Notes: generated by a model not told the origin, from the letters alone. A DNA stretch of 41,103 nucleotides from an uncultured Sphingomonas sp. (GCA_913775795.1 CAJYLT010000011.1:1-41103), one strand, 5' to 3'; numbered from the stretch's first letter, positions 18,504 to 26,999 are shown. Made by a program: numbers and translations.

Positions 18504-19892
18504 TCAGCGCGCACCCTCTGGCCACAGGACGACGCGGATCGTCTGGAGAAGGATCAGCACGTCGAGGAACGGCGAATAGTTCTTGGCGTAATAGAGGTCG
18601 TATTCGAGCTTCTGGCGCGAATCCTCGATCGAGGCGCCATAGGGATAGTTGATCTGTGCCCAGCCGGTGATGCCCGGCTTCACCATGTGCCGCTCGGCAT
18701 AATAGGGCAGCTTCTGTTCGAGGTCCTCGACGAACTGGGGGCGTTCGGGGCGGGGGCCGACGAAGCTCATCTCGCCCTTCAGCACGCTCCAGCATTGCGG
18801 TAGCTCGTCGATGCGCAGCTTGCGGATGATCCGGCCGATGCGGGTGATGCGCGGGTCGTCCTTTTCCGCCCAGACGGCGGTGCCCGCCACCTCCGCATCG
18901 ATTCGCATCGAGCGCAGTTTCACGATGTCGAAACCTTGGTTGTAGAGGCCGACGCGCCGCTGGCGGTAGAAAGCCGGTCCCTTGCTATCGAGCTTCACCA
19001 CGATCGCGGTGACGAGCACCAGCGGCAGCGTGAGGACGAGGAGGAGCAGCGAGGCACCGATGTCGAACAGGCGCTTGAACGCGCTCGAGAACATGCGACC
19101 CGAGGAAAAGCCGTCGGAAAAGATCAGCCAGCTGGGATTGACGCTGTCGAGGTCGACGCGCCCCGTCTCCCGCTCGAGGAAGGTCGAGATTTCGTTGACG
19201 TGGACGCCCGTCGTCTTGATGCGGACGAGGTCCTTGAGCGGCAGGGCATTGCGCCGTTCCTCCAGCGCCAGCACGACCTCGCTCGCGTTCAAAAGGACGA
19301 CGTGGTCGGCCAGGTTGTAGATCGCGTCGCGGGCGATCGCCTCCGGGATCACGCGGTTCGCTTCGCTCATCGACACATAGCCGACGACGACGAAGCCCGA
19401 TCCCGGCTGGCGGCCCAGCGCCTTGATCCGTTCGGCGCGCGGCCCGGCGCCCAGCACGACGACGCGGCGCTTGAACACCTGCCCGCCCAGCGTCTTGCCG
19501 ATCAGGAGGCGCAGGACGAACATCAGCACCAGCGCGGCGCCCATCGCGTAAAGCAGGTTTGACCGCCAGAACGTGATCGTCGGCACGAAGAAGAACACCA
19601 CCGACAGGAAGATCGTCCCCATCGAAACCGCGACGATCAGCCGCGCCGTCGCGAACCGCATCGAGGTGAGCGCTTTCGGGCTGTAGGCGCCGACCGCGAC
19701 CATCGCCAGCATCAGGCTGCCGGCGAAGCTCAGCAATTGCGGCACCCGCGTCGACACGGGCTCGAGGTCGAAGTCGAGCTGGTGGATGCGCCATTGCCAG
19801 CCGAACTCGGCCGCGGCGATCAGGCAAACGAAGTCGAGCAGGCCGAGGAGCAGCACCGCATTGGGCACATAATGCTTGAACAACCGGATCAT
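18504..19892 (-). CDS. XrtA/PEP-CTERM system polyprenyl glycosylphosphotransferase
   Basis: A 462-residue initiating sugar transferase of the TIGR03013-like (EpsB_2) type. It has N-terminal TMs, a Rossmann-like middle (VVVLGAGPRAERIKALG), one more TM pair (GASLLLLVLTLPLVLVTAIV), then the catalytic bacterial sugar transferase domain: KGPAFYRQRRVGLYNQGF, KLRSMR, LRIDELPQ, MSFVGPRPERP and MVKPGITGWAQI. It transfers a sugar phosphate to undecaprenyl phosphate to start exopolysaccharide synthesis. The start is ATG 19892, just after AGGGG; the frame above is not conserved-looking. It heads the operon with prsK, prsR and prsT and is divergent from the mannose-1-phosphate guanylyltransferase gene. 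Confidence 0.92.
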   Translation of the reverse strand: MIRLFKHYVPNAVLLLGLLDFVCLIAAAEFGWQWRIHQLDFDLEPVSTRVPQLLSFAGSLMLAMVAVGAYSPKALTSMRFATARLIVAVSMGTIFLSVVFFFVPTITFWRSNLLYAMGAALVLMFVLRLLIGKTLGGQVFKRRVVVLGAGPRAERIKALGRQPGSGFVVVGYVSMSEANRVIPEAIARDAIYNLADHVVLLNASEVVLALEERRNALPLKDLVRIKTTGVHVNEISTFLERETGRVDLDSVNPSWLIFSDGFSSGRMFSSAFKRLFDIGASLLLLVLTLPLVLVTAIVVKLDSKGPAFYRQRRVGLYNQGFDIVKLRSMRIDAEVAGTAVWAEKDDPRITRIGRIIRKLRIDELPQCWSVLKGEMSFVGPRPERPQFVEDLEQKLPYYAERHMVKPGITGWAQINYPYGASIEDSRQKLEYDLYYAKNYSPFLDVLILLQTIRVVLWPEGAR

Positions 19893-20062
19893 GCGGCAGG
19901 CCCCTGTCGCCCAGGTGTAAGGTTCACCGACATGTTGGCCGTGTCGCATCAATTGACAAAGAAAAGCTGAATGGTCGGTTCGAGAGGAACGGTTCCTTCC
20001 GGGCGTTCGTGCGTTTAGGCTCCGAAACGACCGCCATCCGGCGGCGAGGGGGAAGTGCGTCG

Positions 20063-21118
20063 ATGTCCGAAACGAAGCTGATCGTGCCCGTCATCCTGTC
20101 GGGCGGATCGGGAACGAGGTTGTGGCCGATGTCGCGGCCCGAACTGCCCAAGCAATTCCTCGCGCTGACCGCGGACGAGACGATGCTGCAACTGACCGCG
20201 CGGCGCACCGATGCAGGCGAGCATTTCGCCGCGCCGATCGTCGTCGCCAACGCGATGCATGTCGACCAGATCGAAGCGCAGCTGGCGGAGGCGGGGACCG
20301 CGCCGGCGTCGATCATCCTCGAGCCGATGGGCCGGAACACCGCCCCGGCGATCGCGCTGGCCGCGCTGGCTGCCGATGATTCCAAGGCGCCGCTGCTGGT
20401 CATGCCGTCCGACCATGTCATCGCCGACGTGGCCGCATTCCACGATGCGATCCACCGCGCGCTGCCGCTGGTCGAGGATGGCTGGCTCGTCACCTTCGGC
20501 ATCGAGCCCGACGCGCCGGAGACGGGCTATGGCTATATCCAGGTCGGCGAGCCGCTGGTCGAGGGTGTCCACCGCGTCGCCCGTTTCGTCGAGAAGCCGC
20601 CGCGCGACGTTGCCGAGGCGATGGTGGCCTCAGGCGACCATGCGTGGAACGGCGGCATCTTCCTGTTCCGTGCCGACATGTTCCTTGGCGCGCTGTCGGT
20701 CCACAATCCGGACATGCTCAATGCCGTCCAGCAATCGATGGACAAGGCCAAGCGCGAGGGCGTGCGCGTCTGGCCCGAGCATGACGCCTTTGCCGCGTCG
20801 CCATCCGATTCGATCGATTATGCGGTGATGGAAAAGGCCGATCGCGTCGCCGTCGTCCCCGTCGCCATGGGCTGGAGCGACGTCGGCAGCTGGGATGCGC
20901 TGCACGCGATCAGCGAGTGCGACGAGGGAGGCAACGTTTGCCGCGGCGACGTGGTGGCCATCGACACGCGCGGCTGTCTGGTCCGCGGCGACGGGCGGCG
21001 GGTGGCGCTGGTCGGGGTCGAGGACCTGATCGTCGTGGCGAGCGGCGACGATGTGCTGATCCTGCCGCGCGGCCGCAGCCAGGAGGTCAAGAAGCTGCTC
21101 GACGCGATGAAGAACTGA
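20063..21118 (+). CDS. manC: Mannose-1-phosphate guanylyltransferase
   Basis: A 351-residue nucleotidyltransferase making GDP-mannose from GTP and mannose-1-phosphate. The pyrophosphorylase signature GGSGTRLWPMSRPELPKQF is at the N-terminus, LEPMGRNTAPAIALAA and MPSDHVI bind nucleotide, and RFVEKP contacts the sugar phosphate. It is the short form, without the phosphomannose isomerase domain that bifunctional AlgA/ManC enzymes carry. ATG 20063 has GAGGGGGAA upstream; an in-frame extension to 20009 lacks support. Next to the polysaccharide-initiating transferase, it most likely feeds exopolysaccharide synthesis. Confidence 0.94.
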   Translation: MSETKLIVPVILSGGSGTRLWPMSRPELPKQFLALTADETMLQLTARRTDAGEHFAAPIVVANAMHVDQIEAQLAEAGTAPASIILEPMGRNTAPAIALAALAADDSKAPLLVMPSDHVIADVAAFHDAIHRALPLVEDGWLVTFGIEPDAPETGYGYIQVGEPLVEGVHRVARFVEKPPRDVAEAMVASGDHAWNGGIFLFRADMFLGALSVHNPDMLNAVQQSMDKAKREGVRVWPEHDAFAASPSDSIDYAVMEKADRVAVVPVAMGWSDVGSWDALHAISECDEGGNVCRGDVVAIDTRGCLVRGDGRRVALVGVEDLIVVASGDDVLILPRGRSQEVKKLLDAMKN

Positions 21119-21121
21119 CGC

Positions 21122-21472
21122 ATGGGCCGGGTGCGGCGCAAACTCGCCGTCGCGGCGGGCGAGCGCCGCGCGGCGGAGGTGGAGCCGCCGCCGGTCTGCG
21201 CGCTGTGTGTCCGGCCGCTTGGTACCAAGGTCGAGTGGCATCACCCGGTGCCGAAGGCGGAGGGCGGGACGGCGACCGTACCCGTCCACCCCATCTGCCA
21301 CCGCGCGATCCACGCCGCGCTGACCAATGCCCAACTGGCGCGGGAGGGCGGCGACATGGTTGCGCTTGCCGCGCATCCGGCGCTGGCGTCGTTCCTGCGC
21401 TGGGTGGCGGACAAGCCGGCGGACTTCCACGCACCGACGCGCCGGGCAAAGGATCGGGGCCAATCGCTTTGA
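21122..21472 (+). CDS. HNH endonuclease domain protein
   Basis: A 116-residue protein with a compact HNH/beta-beta-alpha-metal motif: zinc ligand CALC near residue 27, the EWHHPVPKAEGG core with the catalytic His pair, and the second metal part PVHPICHRAIHAALTN. The N-terminal 20 residues are basic and the C-terminal helix is unassigned. It starts 4 bases after the manC stop without a clear ribosome site, so it may depend on manC translation. HNH proteins of this size occur as stand-alone nucleases or HNH-like nucleic-acid-binding proteins; no restriction partner is nearby. Function undetermined. Confidence 0.85.
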   Translation: MGRVRRKLAVAAGERRAAEVEPPPVCALCVRPLGTKVEWHHPVPKAEGGTATVPVHPICHRAIHAALTNAQLAREGGDMVALAAHPALASFLRWVADKPADFHAPTRRAKDRGQSL

Positions 21473-21476
21473 CCGT

Positions 21477-21505
21477 CGCCCCCGCCTCGGTGCGGGACGG
21501 GGGCG
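21477..21505. terminator. GC-rich hairpin after the HNH gene
   Basis: CGCCCCCG (21477-21484) pairs perfectly with CGGGGGCG (21498-21505) across a 13-base loop, 5 bases after the HNH stop. There is no T-run after it, so termination is only probable. Downstream, TTGACG (21526-21531) could be a -35 element for the VOC gene, but the -10 is poor. Confidence 0.45.
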
Positions 21506-21578
21506 CCTCTACGAAAGCCTTATCGTTGACGCTCCGTGCGGGGACACTAATCGTGGGTGTCCAAAAGGAGCCCCTCAG

Positions 21579-21962
21579 ATGTCCGTCGTCCCGCATTCGA
21601 TCGATATCGTCGTGGCCGATATGGCGGCATCCGCCCGCTTCTATCGCGACCTCGGCCTCGCCGTGCCGGAGGGTGCTGAGGAAGAGGCGCATGTTCAGAT
21701 CGAGACGCCCGGCGGCGCGACGATCGGCCTGATGAGCGAGGCGATCATTCGCGGCGCCGACCCCGAATGGCAAACCCCGGTCGGCCAGCGCGTGACCTTC
21801 GCCTGTCGCTGCGACGATGCGGCAGAGGTCGACGCGGCCTATGCGCGGATGATCGAAGCGGGCCATCGGGGATTGCGAGAACCCTGGGATTCACCGTGGG
21901 GCCAGCACTATGCGATGCTGGCCGATCCCGACGGCAACCGCGTCGACCTGTTCGCCGACTAG
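21579..21962 (+). CDS. VOC (glyoxalase/dioxygenase) superfamily protein
   Basis: A 127-residue protein with two beta-alpha-beta-beta-beta modules of the vicinal oxygen chelate fold: [20 protein letters not shown] at the start and [20 protein letters not shown] in the second half, ending [19 protein letters not shown]. Such proteins can be glyoxalases, ring-cleavage enzymes or resistance proteins; substrate unknown. ATG 21579 follows AAAGGAG with 8-base spacing. The open frame further upstream overlaps the HNH gene and is not used. The TAG stop shares the bases CTAG with the DAHP synthase stop on the other strand. Confidence 0.9.
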   Translation: MSVVPHSIDIVVADMAASARFYRDLGLAVPEGAEEEAHVQIETPGGATIGLMSEAIIRGADPEWQTPVGQRVTFACRCDDAAEVDAAYARMIEAGHRGLREPWDSPWGQHYAMLADPDGNRVDLFAD

Positions 21963-23548
21963 GCCGCCGCCTTCTTCCGCTCCGCCAGTTCCTCGTTGAG
22001 CATTTCGGCGAGCAGGAACGCCAGCTCGATGCTCTGCCCGGCATTGAGGCGCGGGTCGCAGTGCGTGTGATAGCGATCGGCCAGCGCCTGTTCACTGACC
22101 GCGATCGCGCCGCCGGTGCATTCGGTCACGTCCTGCCCGGTCATCTCGGCGTGGATGCCGCCGGCGTGCGTACCCTCCGCCCGGTGGACGGCGAAGAAGC
22201 CGCGCACCTCGGCCAGGATCCGCTCGAACGGCCGCGTCTTGTAGCCGGTCGCCGCCTTCACGGTGTTGCCGTGCATCGGGTCGCAGCTCCAGATGACCGG
22301 ATGCCCCTCGCGCTTCACCGCGCGGACCAGGGCAGGGAGGTGCGCCTCGATCTTGTCATGGCCGTAGCGGGTGATGAGCGTCATCCGCCCGGCGACGCGA
22401 TGCGGATTGACCGTGTCGAGCAGGCGCAGGAGCGCGTCGGGCTCGAGGCTCGGCCCGCACTTCATCCCGATCGGGTTGCCGATGCCGCGCAGATACTCGA
22501 CATGCGCCGATCCCTCGAACCGCGTCCGGTCGCCGATCCACAGGAAGTGCGCCGACGTGTCGTACCACTGCCCGGTCAGCGAATCCTGCCGCGTCAGCGC
22601 CTGCTCATAGGGGAGCAGCAGCGCCTCGTGGCTGGTGTAGAAGTCGGTGCGCGACAGTTGCGGCACCGTCTCGGCATTGATGCCGCACGCCTCCATGAAG
22701 TCGAGCGCCTCGCCGATCCGGTCGGCCACGTCGGCATAGCGATCGGCCCAGGGGCTGCGGCCCATGAAGTCGAGCGTCCATTTGTGGACCTGATGCAGGT
22801 TTGCATAGCCGCCCTGCGCGAACGCGCGCAGCAGGTTGAGCGTCGCCGCCGACTGCGAATAGGCACGCAGCAGCCGCGTCGGGTCGGGCACGCGCCCTTC
22901 CGGCGTGAACGCGATGTCGTTGACGTTGTCGCCGCGATAGCTCGGCAGTTCCTGTCCGTCGATGACCTCGGTCGGGGCCGATCGCGGCTTGGCGAACTGG
23001 CCGGCCATCCGCCCGACCTTCACCGTCGGCAGCTTCGAGGCGAAGGTGAGGACCACCGCCATCTGTAGGATCACGCGGAACGTGTCGCGGATGTTGTTCG
23101 GGTGAAACTCGGCAAAGCTTTCCGCGCAGTCACCGCCCTGAAGCAGGAAGCCATGCCCCTCCGCCACGCGGCCAAGCTCGGCGGTCAGCTGGCGCGCCTC
23201 ACCCGCGAAGACGAGCGGCGGGAAGCGGCCGAGCTCGGTCAGCGTCGCATCGAGCGCCGCGGCGTCGGGATAGTCGGGCATCTGCCGCGCGTCGGCGCTC
23301 TGCCAGCTTGCGGGGGACCAGCTACCCATTGCATTCTCCATGTTACGCGGGGTCACGAACCAGTCGGCATGGTGCGCGATGCCGTTGGCGGCGATCTGGT
23401 TGACGATCGGCGCGGCGGCGCGCTTGCCGTCTTCCTCCCAGCCCTGAACCGTGCTGCCCGGCGCGCCGTACCATGTGCCGAACGCAGCGCGGCTAATGCC
23501 GCGCGCCTCGCGAAAGCGTCTGATCTTGATGCCTGCCAGTGTCGTCAT
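21959..23548 (-). CDS. Class II DAHP synthase, in frame with an N-terminal XRE-type HTH domain
   Basis: The continuous frame encodes 529 residues. Residues 1-69 are an XRE/Cro-like helix-turn-helix ([19 protein letters not shown], then [13 protein letters not shown]). From residue 74 the protein is a complete class II 3-deoxy-7-phosphoheptulonate synthase of 456 residues, the normal length: [12 protein letters not shown] (metal Cys141), [22 protein letters not shown] and [18 protein letters not shown]. It condenses PEP and erythrose-4-phosphate, the first step of the shikimate pathway. An internal ATG at 23329 (residue 74) has GGAG six bases upstream and may be the main enzyme start, so the HTH part could be a fused domain, a read-through product or a separately initiated regulator. 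Its stop overlaps the VOC stop by three bases of CTAG. Confidence 0.93.
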   Translation of the reverse strand: MTTLAGIKIRRFREARGISRAAFGTWYGAPGSTVQGWEEDGKRAAAPIVNQIAANGIAHHADWFVTPRNMENAMGSWSPASWQSADARQMPDYPDAAALDATLTELGRFPPLVFAGEARQLTAELGRVAEGHGFLLQGGDCAESFAEFHPNNIRDTFRVILQMAVVLTFASKLPTVKVGRMAGQFAKPRSAPTEVIDGQELPSYRGDNVNDIAFTPEGRVPDPTRLLRAYSQSAATLNLLRAFAQGGYANLHQVHKWTLDFMGRSPWADRYADVADRIGEALDFMEACGINAETVPQLSRTDFYTSHEALLLPYEQALTRQDSLTGQWYDTSAHFLWIGDRTRFEGSAHVEYLRGIGNPIGMKCGPSLEPDALLRLLDTVNPHRVAGRMTLITRYGHDKIEAHLPALVRAVKREGHPVIWSCDPMHGNTVKAATGYKTRPFERILAEVRGFFAVHRAEGTHAGGIHAEMTGQDVTECTGGAIAVSEQALADRYHTHCDPRLNAGQSIELAFLLAEMLNEELAERKKAAA

Positions 23549-23554
23549 CGTGGC

Positions 23555-23601
23555 CGCTTACGCGATCTGGGTAAGCGTGATCAACCCCAAAAGGGTAAGC
23601 G
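23555..23601. promoter_or_regulatory. Operator-like repeat cluster before the HTH-DAHP synthase gene
   Basis: CGCTTAC (23555-23561) and GTAAGCG (23571-23577) form a perfect 7-bp inverted repeat around a 9-base spacer. A third half-site GTAAGCG lies at 23595-23601, exactly 24 bases from the second, both preceded by GG. The dyad starts 6 bases before the ATG and the third copy lies next to the promoter -10. The arrangement suits autoregulation by the encoded HTH domain; binding is inferred. Confidence 0.6.
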
Positions 23602-23607
23602 GTAAAG

Positions 23608-23636
23608 ATTATGCGCGGCGGGCTTGTGCAGCGCAA
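23608..23636 (-). promoter_or_regulatory. Candidate sigma-70-type promoter for the HTH-DAHP synthase gene
   Basis: Read leftward: TTGCGC (23636-23631), a 17-base spacer, and CATAAT (23613-23608), five of six matches to the -10 consensus. The expected start is near 23601, inside the repeat cluster, which would make repression easy. Confidence 0.5.
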
Positions 23637-23687
23637 CAATCCGCGACAGCATGCAACCGTCTTTGCACTGAAACATTGAAGCGGTGG

Positions 23688-25187
23688 ATGGGGGAAGCAC
23701 GCGCGTTCGACGAGATCTGGGGCCATGGCGGGTCGACGAACCCGCGTGCGCCGCTGGCCATGCTGTCCGACTGGATCGCGGATACCCCGCGCGAGGAACT
23801 CGCCCGGCGACTGGAGGCGGCGGAGAATACCTTTCGTCAGCTTGGCATCACCTTCGCCGTTTATGGCGACCGCGACGCGGCGGAACGCATTATTCCGTTC
23901 GACATCGTCCCACGCGTGTTCCTCGCCGACGAATGGGCGCGGCTGTCGGCGGGCCTCGTCCAGCGGGTCGAGGCGATCAACGCGTTCCTCGACGACATCT
24001 ATGGTGAGCGCCGCATCCTCGCCGACGGCATCCTCCCGCCCGACATCGTGTTCCGCAATCCGCAGTTCCGGCACGAAGTCGTCGGCATCCGCCCGCCGCA
24101 CGGCATCTGGGCGCATATCTGCGGCATCGACCTCGTCCGTACCGGGCCGGACGACTTCTTCGTGCTGGAGGACAATGCCCGCACGCCATCGGGCGTCAGC
24201 TACATGCTCGAGAATCGGGAGGCGATGATCCGCCTCTGCCCCGAGCTGTTCCGCAATTTCCGCGTGGCCGCCGTCGACAGCTATCCCGACCGGCTGCATG
24301 AAACGATGCGATCGGTCGCGCCGCCGGGGGCAGGGAGCCGCCCGGTCTGCGTCGTGCTGACGCCGGGGCATTTCAACAGTGCCTATTACGAGCACAGCTT
24401 CCTCGCCGACTCGATGGGCATCGAACTGGTCGAGCCCGCGGACCTCGTCGTCGACGACGATGTGGTCTGGATGCAGACGATCGCGGGGCGGGTGAAGGTC
24501 GACGTGATCTATCGCCGGATCGACGACGACTTCCTTGATCCGGTCGTCTTCCGCCCCGACTCGTTGCTCGGCGTTCCCGGCATCATGTCGGCGTACCGCG
24601 CGGGCAACGTCACGCTCATCAATGCGCCGGGCAACGGCATCGCCGACGACAAGGCGATCTACAGCTACATGCCCGAGATCGTCCGCTATTATTCGGGCGG
24701 CGAGGCAAAGCTGCCGAACGTCGAGACGTACCGCTGCCGCGAGCCGCAGGCGCTGAAATACGTGCTCGAGCGCCTGCCCGAACTGGTGGTGAAGCTGGTC
24801 GACGGGTCGGGCGGCTACGGGATGCTCGTCGGGCCGACCGCGACGAAACAGGAAATCGAGGATTTTCGCGCCGCGCTGATCGCCGAGCCCCATCGCTACA
24901 TCGCGCAGCCCACGCTGGCGCTCTCCACCGTGCCGACGCTGACGGAGAAAGGCCTCGCCCCGCGCCACGTCGACTTCCGCCCCTTCGTCCTGACCGGCCG
25001 CGACGGCGTGCAGGTGGTGCCCGGTGGCCTGACCCGCGTGGCGCTCAAGGAAGGGTCGCTGGTGGTGAACTCCAGCCAGGGCGGCGGCACCAAGGACAGC
25101 TTCGTCCTGTTGGCCGACAGCCCGCAGATGCAGGCGCAGAGCCAGACGCTGGGCGGGATGTTCCAGCAGCAGGAACTGGGGTCGTGA
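23688..25187 (+). CDS. Circularly permuted ATP-grasp protein
   Basis: A 499-residue protein of the circularly permuted type 2 ATP-grasp family (COG2308). Typical segments are VYGDRDAAERIIPFDIVPR, FRNPQFRHEVVGIRPPHG, the LEDNARTPSGVSYMLENR metal/nucleotide region, and the glycine loop VKLVDGSGGYGMLVGP. The family is predicted to form amide or peptide bonds using ATP and is nearly always next to alpha-E and transglutaminase genes, as here; the product is not known. ATG 23688 is my start; TTG 23676 is in frame and possible, and the longer open frame runs over the DAHP synthase promoter. Thirteen bases separate it from the alpha-E gene. Confidence 0.92.
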   Translation: MGEARAFDEIWGHGGSTNPRAPLAMLSDWIADTPREELARRLEAAENTFRQLGITFAVYGDRDAAERIIPFDIVPRVFLADEWARLSAGLVQRVEAINAFLDDIYGERRILADGILPPDIVFRNPQFRHEVVGIRPPHGIWAHICGIDLVRTGPDDFFVLEDNARTPSGVSYMLENREAMIRLCPELFRNFRVAAVDSYPDRLHETMRSVAPPGAGSRPVCVVLTPGHFNSAYYEHSFLADSMGIELVEPADLVVDDDVVWMQTIAGRVKVDVIYRRIDDDFLDPVVFRPDSLLGVPGIMSAYRAGNVTLINAPGNGIADDKAIYSYMPEIVRYYSGGEAKLPNVETYRCREPQALKYVLERLPELVVKLVDGSGGYGMLVGPTATKQEIEDFRAALIAEPHRYIAQPTLALSTVPTLTEKGLAPRHVDFRPFVLTGRDGVQVVPGGLTRVALKEGSLVVNSSQGGGTKDSFVLLADSPQMQAQSQTLGGMFQQQELGS

Positions 25188-25200
25188 GGGGCGCGAACGC

Positions 25201-26142
25201 ATGCTGATGCTCTCTCGCACCGCCGCGTCGCTCTACTGGCTCGGCCGCTATGTCGAGCGGGCCGACTTCATCGCGCGGCTGGTCGAGGCGACGGTGCGCC
25301 TCGACGCGCTGTCGGCGACCCCGGCGGGGGAGGCGGCATGGGAAAGCGCGCTCCGCGTCACCTACACCGACGAGGCGTTCGCCGCGACCGGCGCGCGGGC
25401 CGATCAGGCAAGCGTCGCGCGCTTCCTGACGATCGACACCGGCCATTCGGGCTCGATCGTCCAGTGCCTCGACATGGCGCGCAACAATGCCCGCGCCGTC
25501 CGCACCGCGCTGACGCGTGAGGCGTGGACAGCGATCAACCGCGCATGGCTGCTCTTCAACTCGCGGATGCGGCCCGGCAATGCGATGGCGACGCTCAATC
25601 TGGTCGAGGCGGTGAAGGCCGAGACGCGCGGGTTCGAGGGCGCGATCCTGCGCATGATGCGCAACGAAGCGGTGTGGTTCATCCGCCTCGGCTCCGCGGT
25701 CGAACGGGCGGACAACACCGCCCGGCTGGTCGACGTGAAGTACCACCTGCTCCTGCCCGAGGGCGAGGCGGTGGGCGGCATCGTCGATCGTGACCAGTGG
25801 ACGACGATCCTTCAGACCGTGTCCGCCGTCACCGCCTATCGCTGGCTCTATTCGGAGGGGCTGGAGCCGCGGCTGGTCATCGACCTGTTGCTGACCCGCC
25901 CCGAACTCCCCCGCTCGCTGGCTGCCTGCGTCGAGGAAAGCGTGGAAATGCTCGGCCTGCTCGGCAAGCGTACCGGGCTTCAGGGCGGGGCCGATCGCAT
26001 GGCGCGCGCGCGGATGGCGCGGATGCACAAGACGCGGACGCCCGAGGTGATCGTCGGCGGCCTTCACGAATGGCTTTCCGGGTTCATCGCCGAGAACCTG
26101 GCGCTCGACCGCGCGATCGCCCAGCAGTTCAGGTTCATCTAG
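25201..26142 (+). CDS. Alpha-E domain protein
   Basis: A 313-residue, almost all-helical protein of the alpha-E family (COG2307/DUF403). The start LSRTAASLYWLGRYVERAD is characteristic, followed by repeated WLGR/ERADN-type helices (FIRLGSAVERADNTARLVD). The family has no assigned reaction; it is found with circularly permuted ATP-grasp and transglutaminase proteins in a predicted peptide-ligating system. ATG 25201 is preceded by GAGGGG; ATG 25207 is equally possible. Cytosolic. The transglutaminase-like gene follows by 10 bases, so this is one operon. Confidence 0.92.
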   Translation: MLMLSRTAASLYWLGRYVERADFIARLVEATVRLDALSATPAGEAAWESALRVTYTDEAFAATGARADQASVARFLTIDTGHSGSIVQCLDMARNNARAVRTALTREAWTAINRAWLLFNSRMRPGNAMATLNLVEAVKAETRGFEGAILRMMRNEAVWFIRLGSAVERADNTARLVDVKYHLLLPEGEAVGGIVDRDQWTTILQTVSAVTAYRWLYSEGLEPRLVIDLLLTRPELPRSLAACVEESVEMLGLLGKRTGLQGGADRMARARMARMHKTRTPEVIVGGLHEWLSGFIAENLALDRAIAQQFRFI

Positions 26143-26152
26143 GACAACAAAG

Positions 26153-26956
26153 ATGCGCCTCATCGTCGAACACCGCACCCGCTATCGGTTCAGCGAGCCG
26201 CAGACGCGCCTCATCCAGTGCCTGCGCATGACCCCCGACGATACCGACGACCAGACCATCGTCGGCTGGTCGATCGATGTCGATTGCGACGCGCGCCTTC
26301 GCCAGAGCCGCGATGGCCTCGGCAACCGACAGGCGATGCTCTACGCCGACGGACCGATCGAGACGATCGAGATCAGCGTGCGCGGCGAGGTGCTGACCGG
26401 CGACCATGGCGGCCATGTCCGCGGCACCGCCGAGCCGCTGCCGCCCGAATTCTACCTGCGCGAAACCGACCGGACCGCGGCGGGCGAGGCGCTGGGCGCG
26501 TTCGTTGGCGGTGCAGTTAGCGGCCTGTCCGGGGCCGCGGCGATCGATGCCGCCACCCGCGCGATCCACGGGCGGTTCGAGCGCGTCCCCTATGTCGAGG
26601 AACTGCGCGACGCGGCCACGACCTTTGCCGGTCCGGCCGCCACCGGACGAGAGATGGCGCAGGTGCTGGTCGCCGGCCTTCGCTCGGCGGAGATTCCCGC
26701 GCGCTATGTCGGCGGCTACCGCCAGCGCGAGGGCCGCGCCTGTGCCCCGCATGGCTGGGTTGAGGCGCATGCCGGTGAGGAGGGCTGGATCGCCGTCGAT
26801 CCCTCGACCGGCGGGCGCATCGACGAGCGCTATGTCCGCGTGGCGGTCGGGCTCGATACGACAGGGGTCACCCCGGTCGCGGGCTCTCGGCTGGGACAGG
26901 GCGAGGAGATGCTCGACGTCGCGCTGACGGTCGAACAGGCCGGCAGCGACGGCTGA
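26153..26956 (+). CDS. Transglutaminase-fold protein lacking the catalytic cysteine
   Basis: A 267-residue protein with the N-terminal beta domain typical of bacterial transglutaminase-like proteins (RLIVEHRTRYRFSEPQTRLI) and the core ending LRSAEIPARYVGGY, HGWVEAHAGEEGWIAVDPSTG. The catalytic His (His200) and Asp (Asp216) are there, but the position usually held by Cys in the G-V-C-Q-D-F-A-H motif is Gly165 (ATGREMAQ). It is therefore likely not a standard thiol enzyme, or it acts as a binding or scaffold partner for the ATP-grasp and alpha-E proteins. The start at 26153 gives a normal N-terminus. Loss of the Cys is read from the sequence; loss of activity is inference. Confidence 0.88.
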   Translation: MRLIVEHRTRYRFSEPQTRLIQCLRMTPDDTDDQTIVGWSIDVDCDARLRQSRDGLGNRQAMLYADGPIETIEISVRGEVLTGDHGGHVRGTAEPLPPEFYLRETDRTAAGEALGAFVGGAVSGLSGAAAIDAATRAIHGRFERVPYVEELRDAATTFAGPAATGREMAQVLVAGLRSAEIPARYVGGYRQREGRACAPHGWVEAHAGEEGWIAVDPSTGGRIDERYVRVAVGLDTTGVTPVAGSRLGQGEEMLDVALTVEQAGSDG

Positions 26957-26999
26957 AACGAAACACGTTTGATCGCAATCATGGTCCGGAAACGGCAAA

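Noticed and set aside
19953..19980. TTGACA upstream of the mannose-1-phosphate guanylyltransferase
   Set aside because: A consensus -35 without any TATAAT-like hexamer at 15-19 bases downstream; not enough for a promoter call.
19893..20062. Sigma-54 promoter in the divergent gap (TGGC...GC)
   Set aside because: TTGGCCGTGTCGC has GG and GC only 7 bases apart; the sigma-54 pattern needs about 10. No better site was seen.
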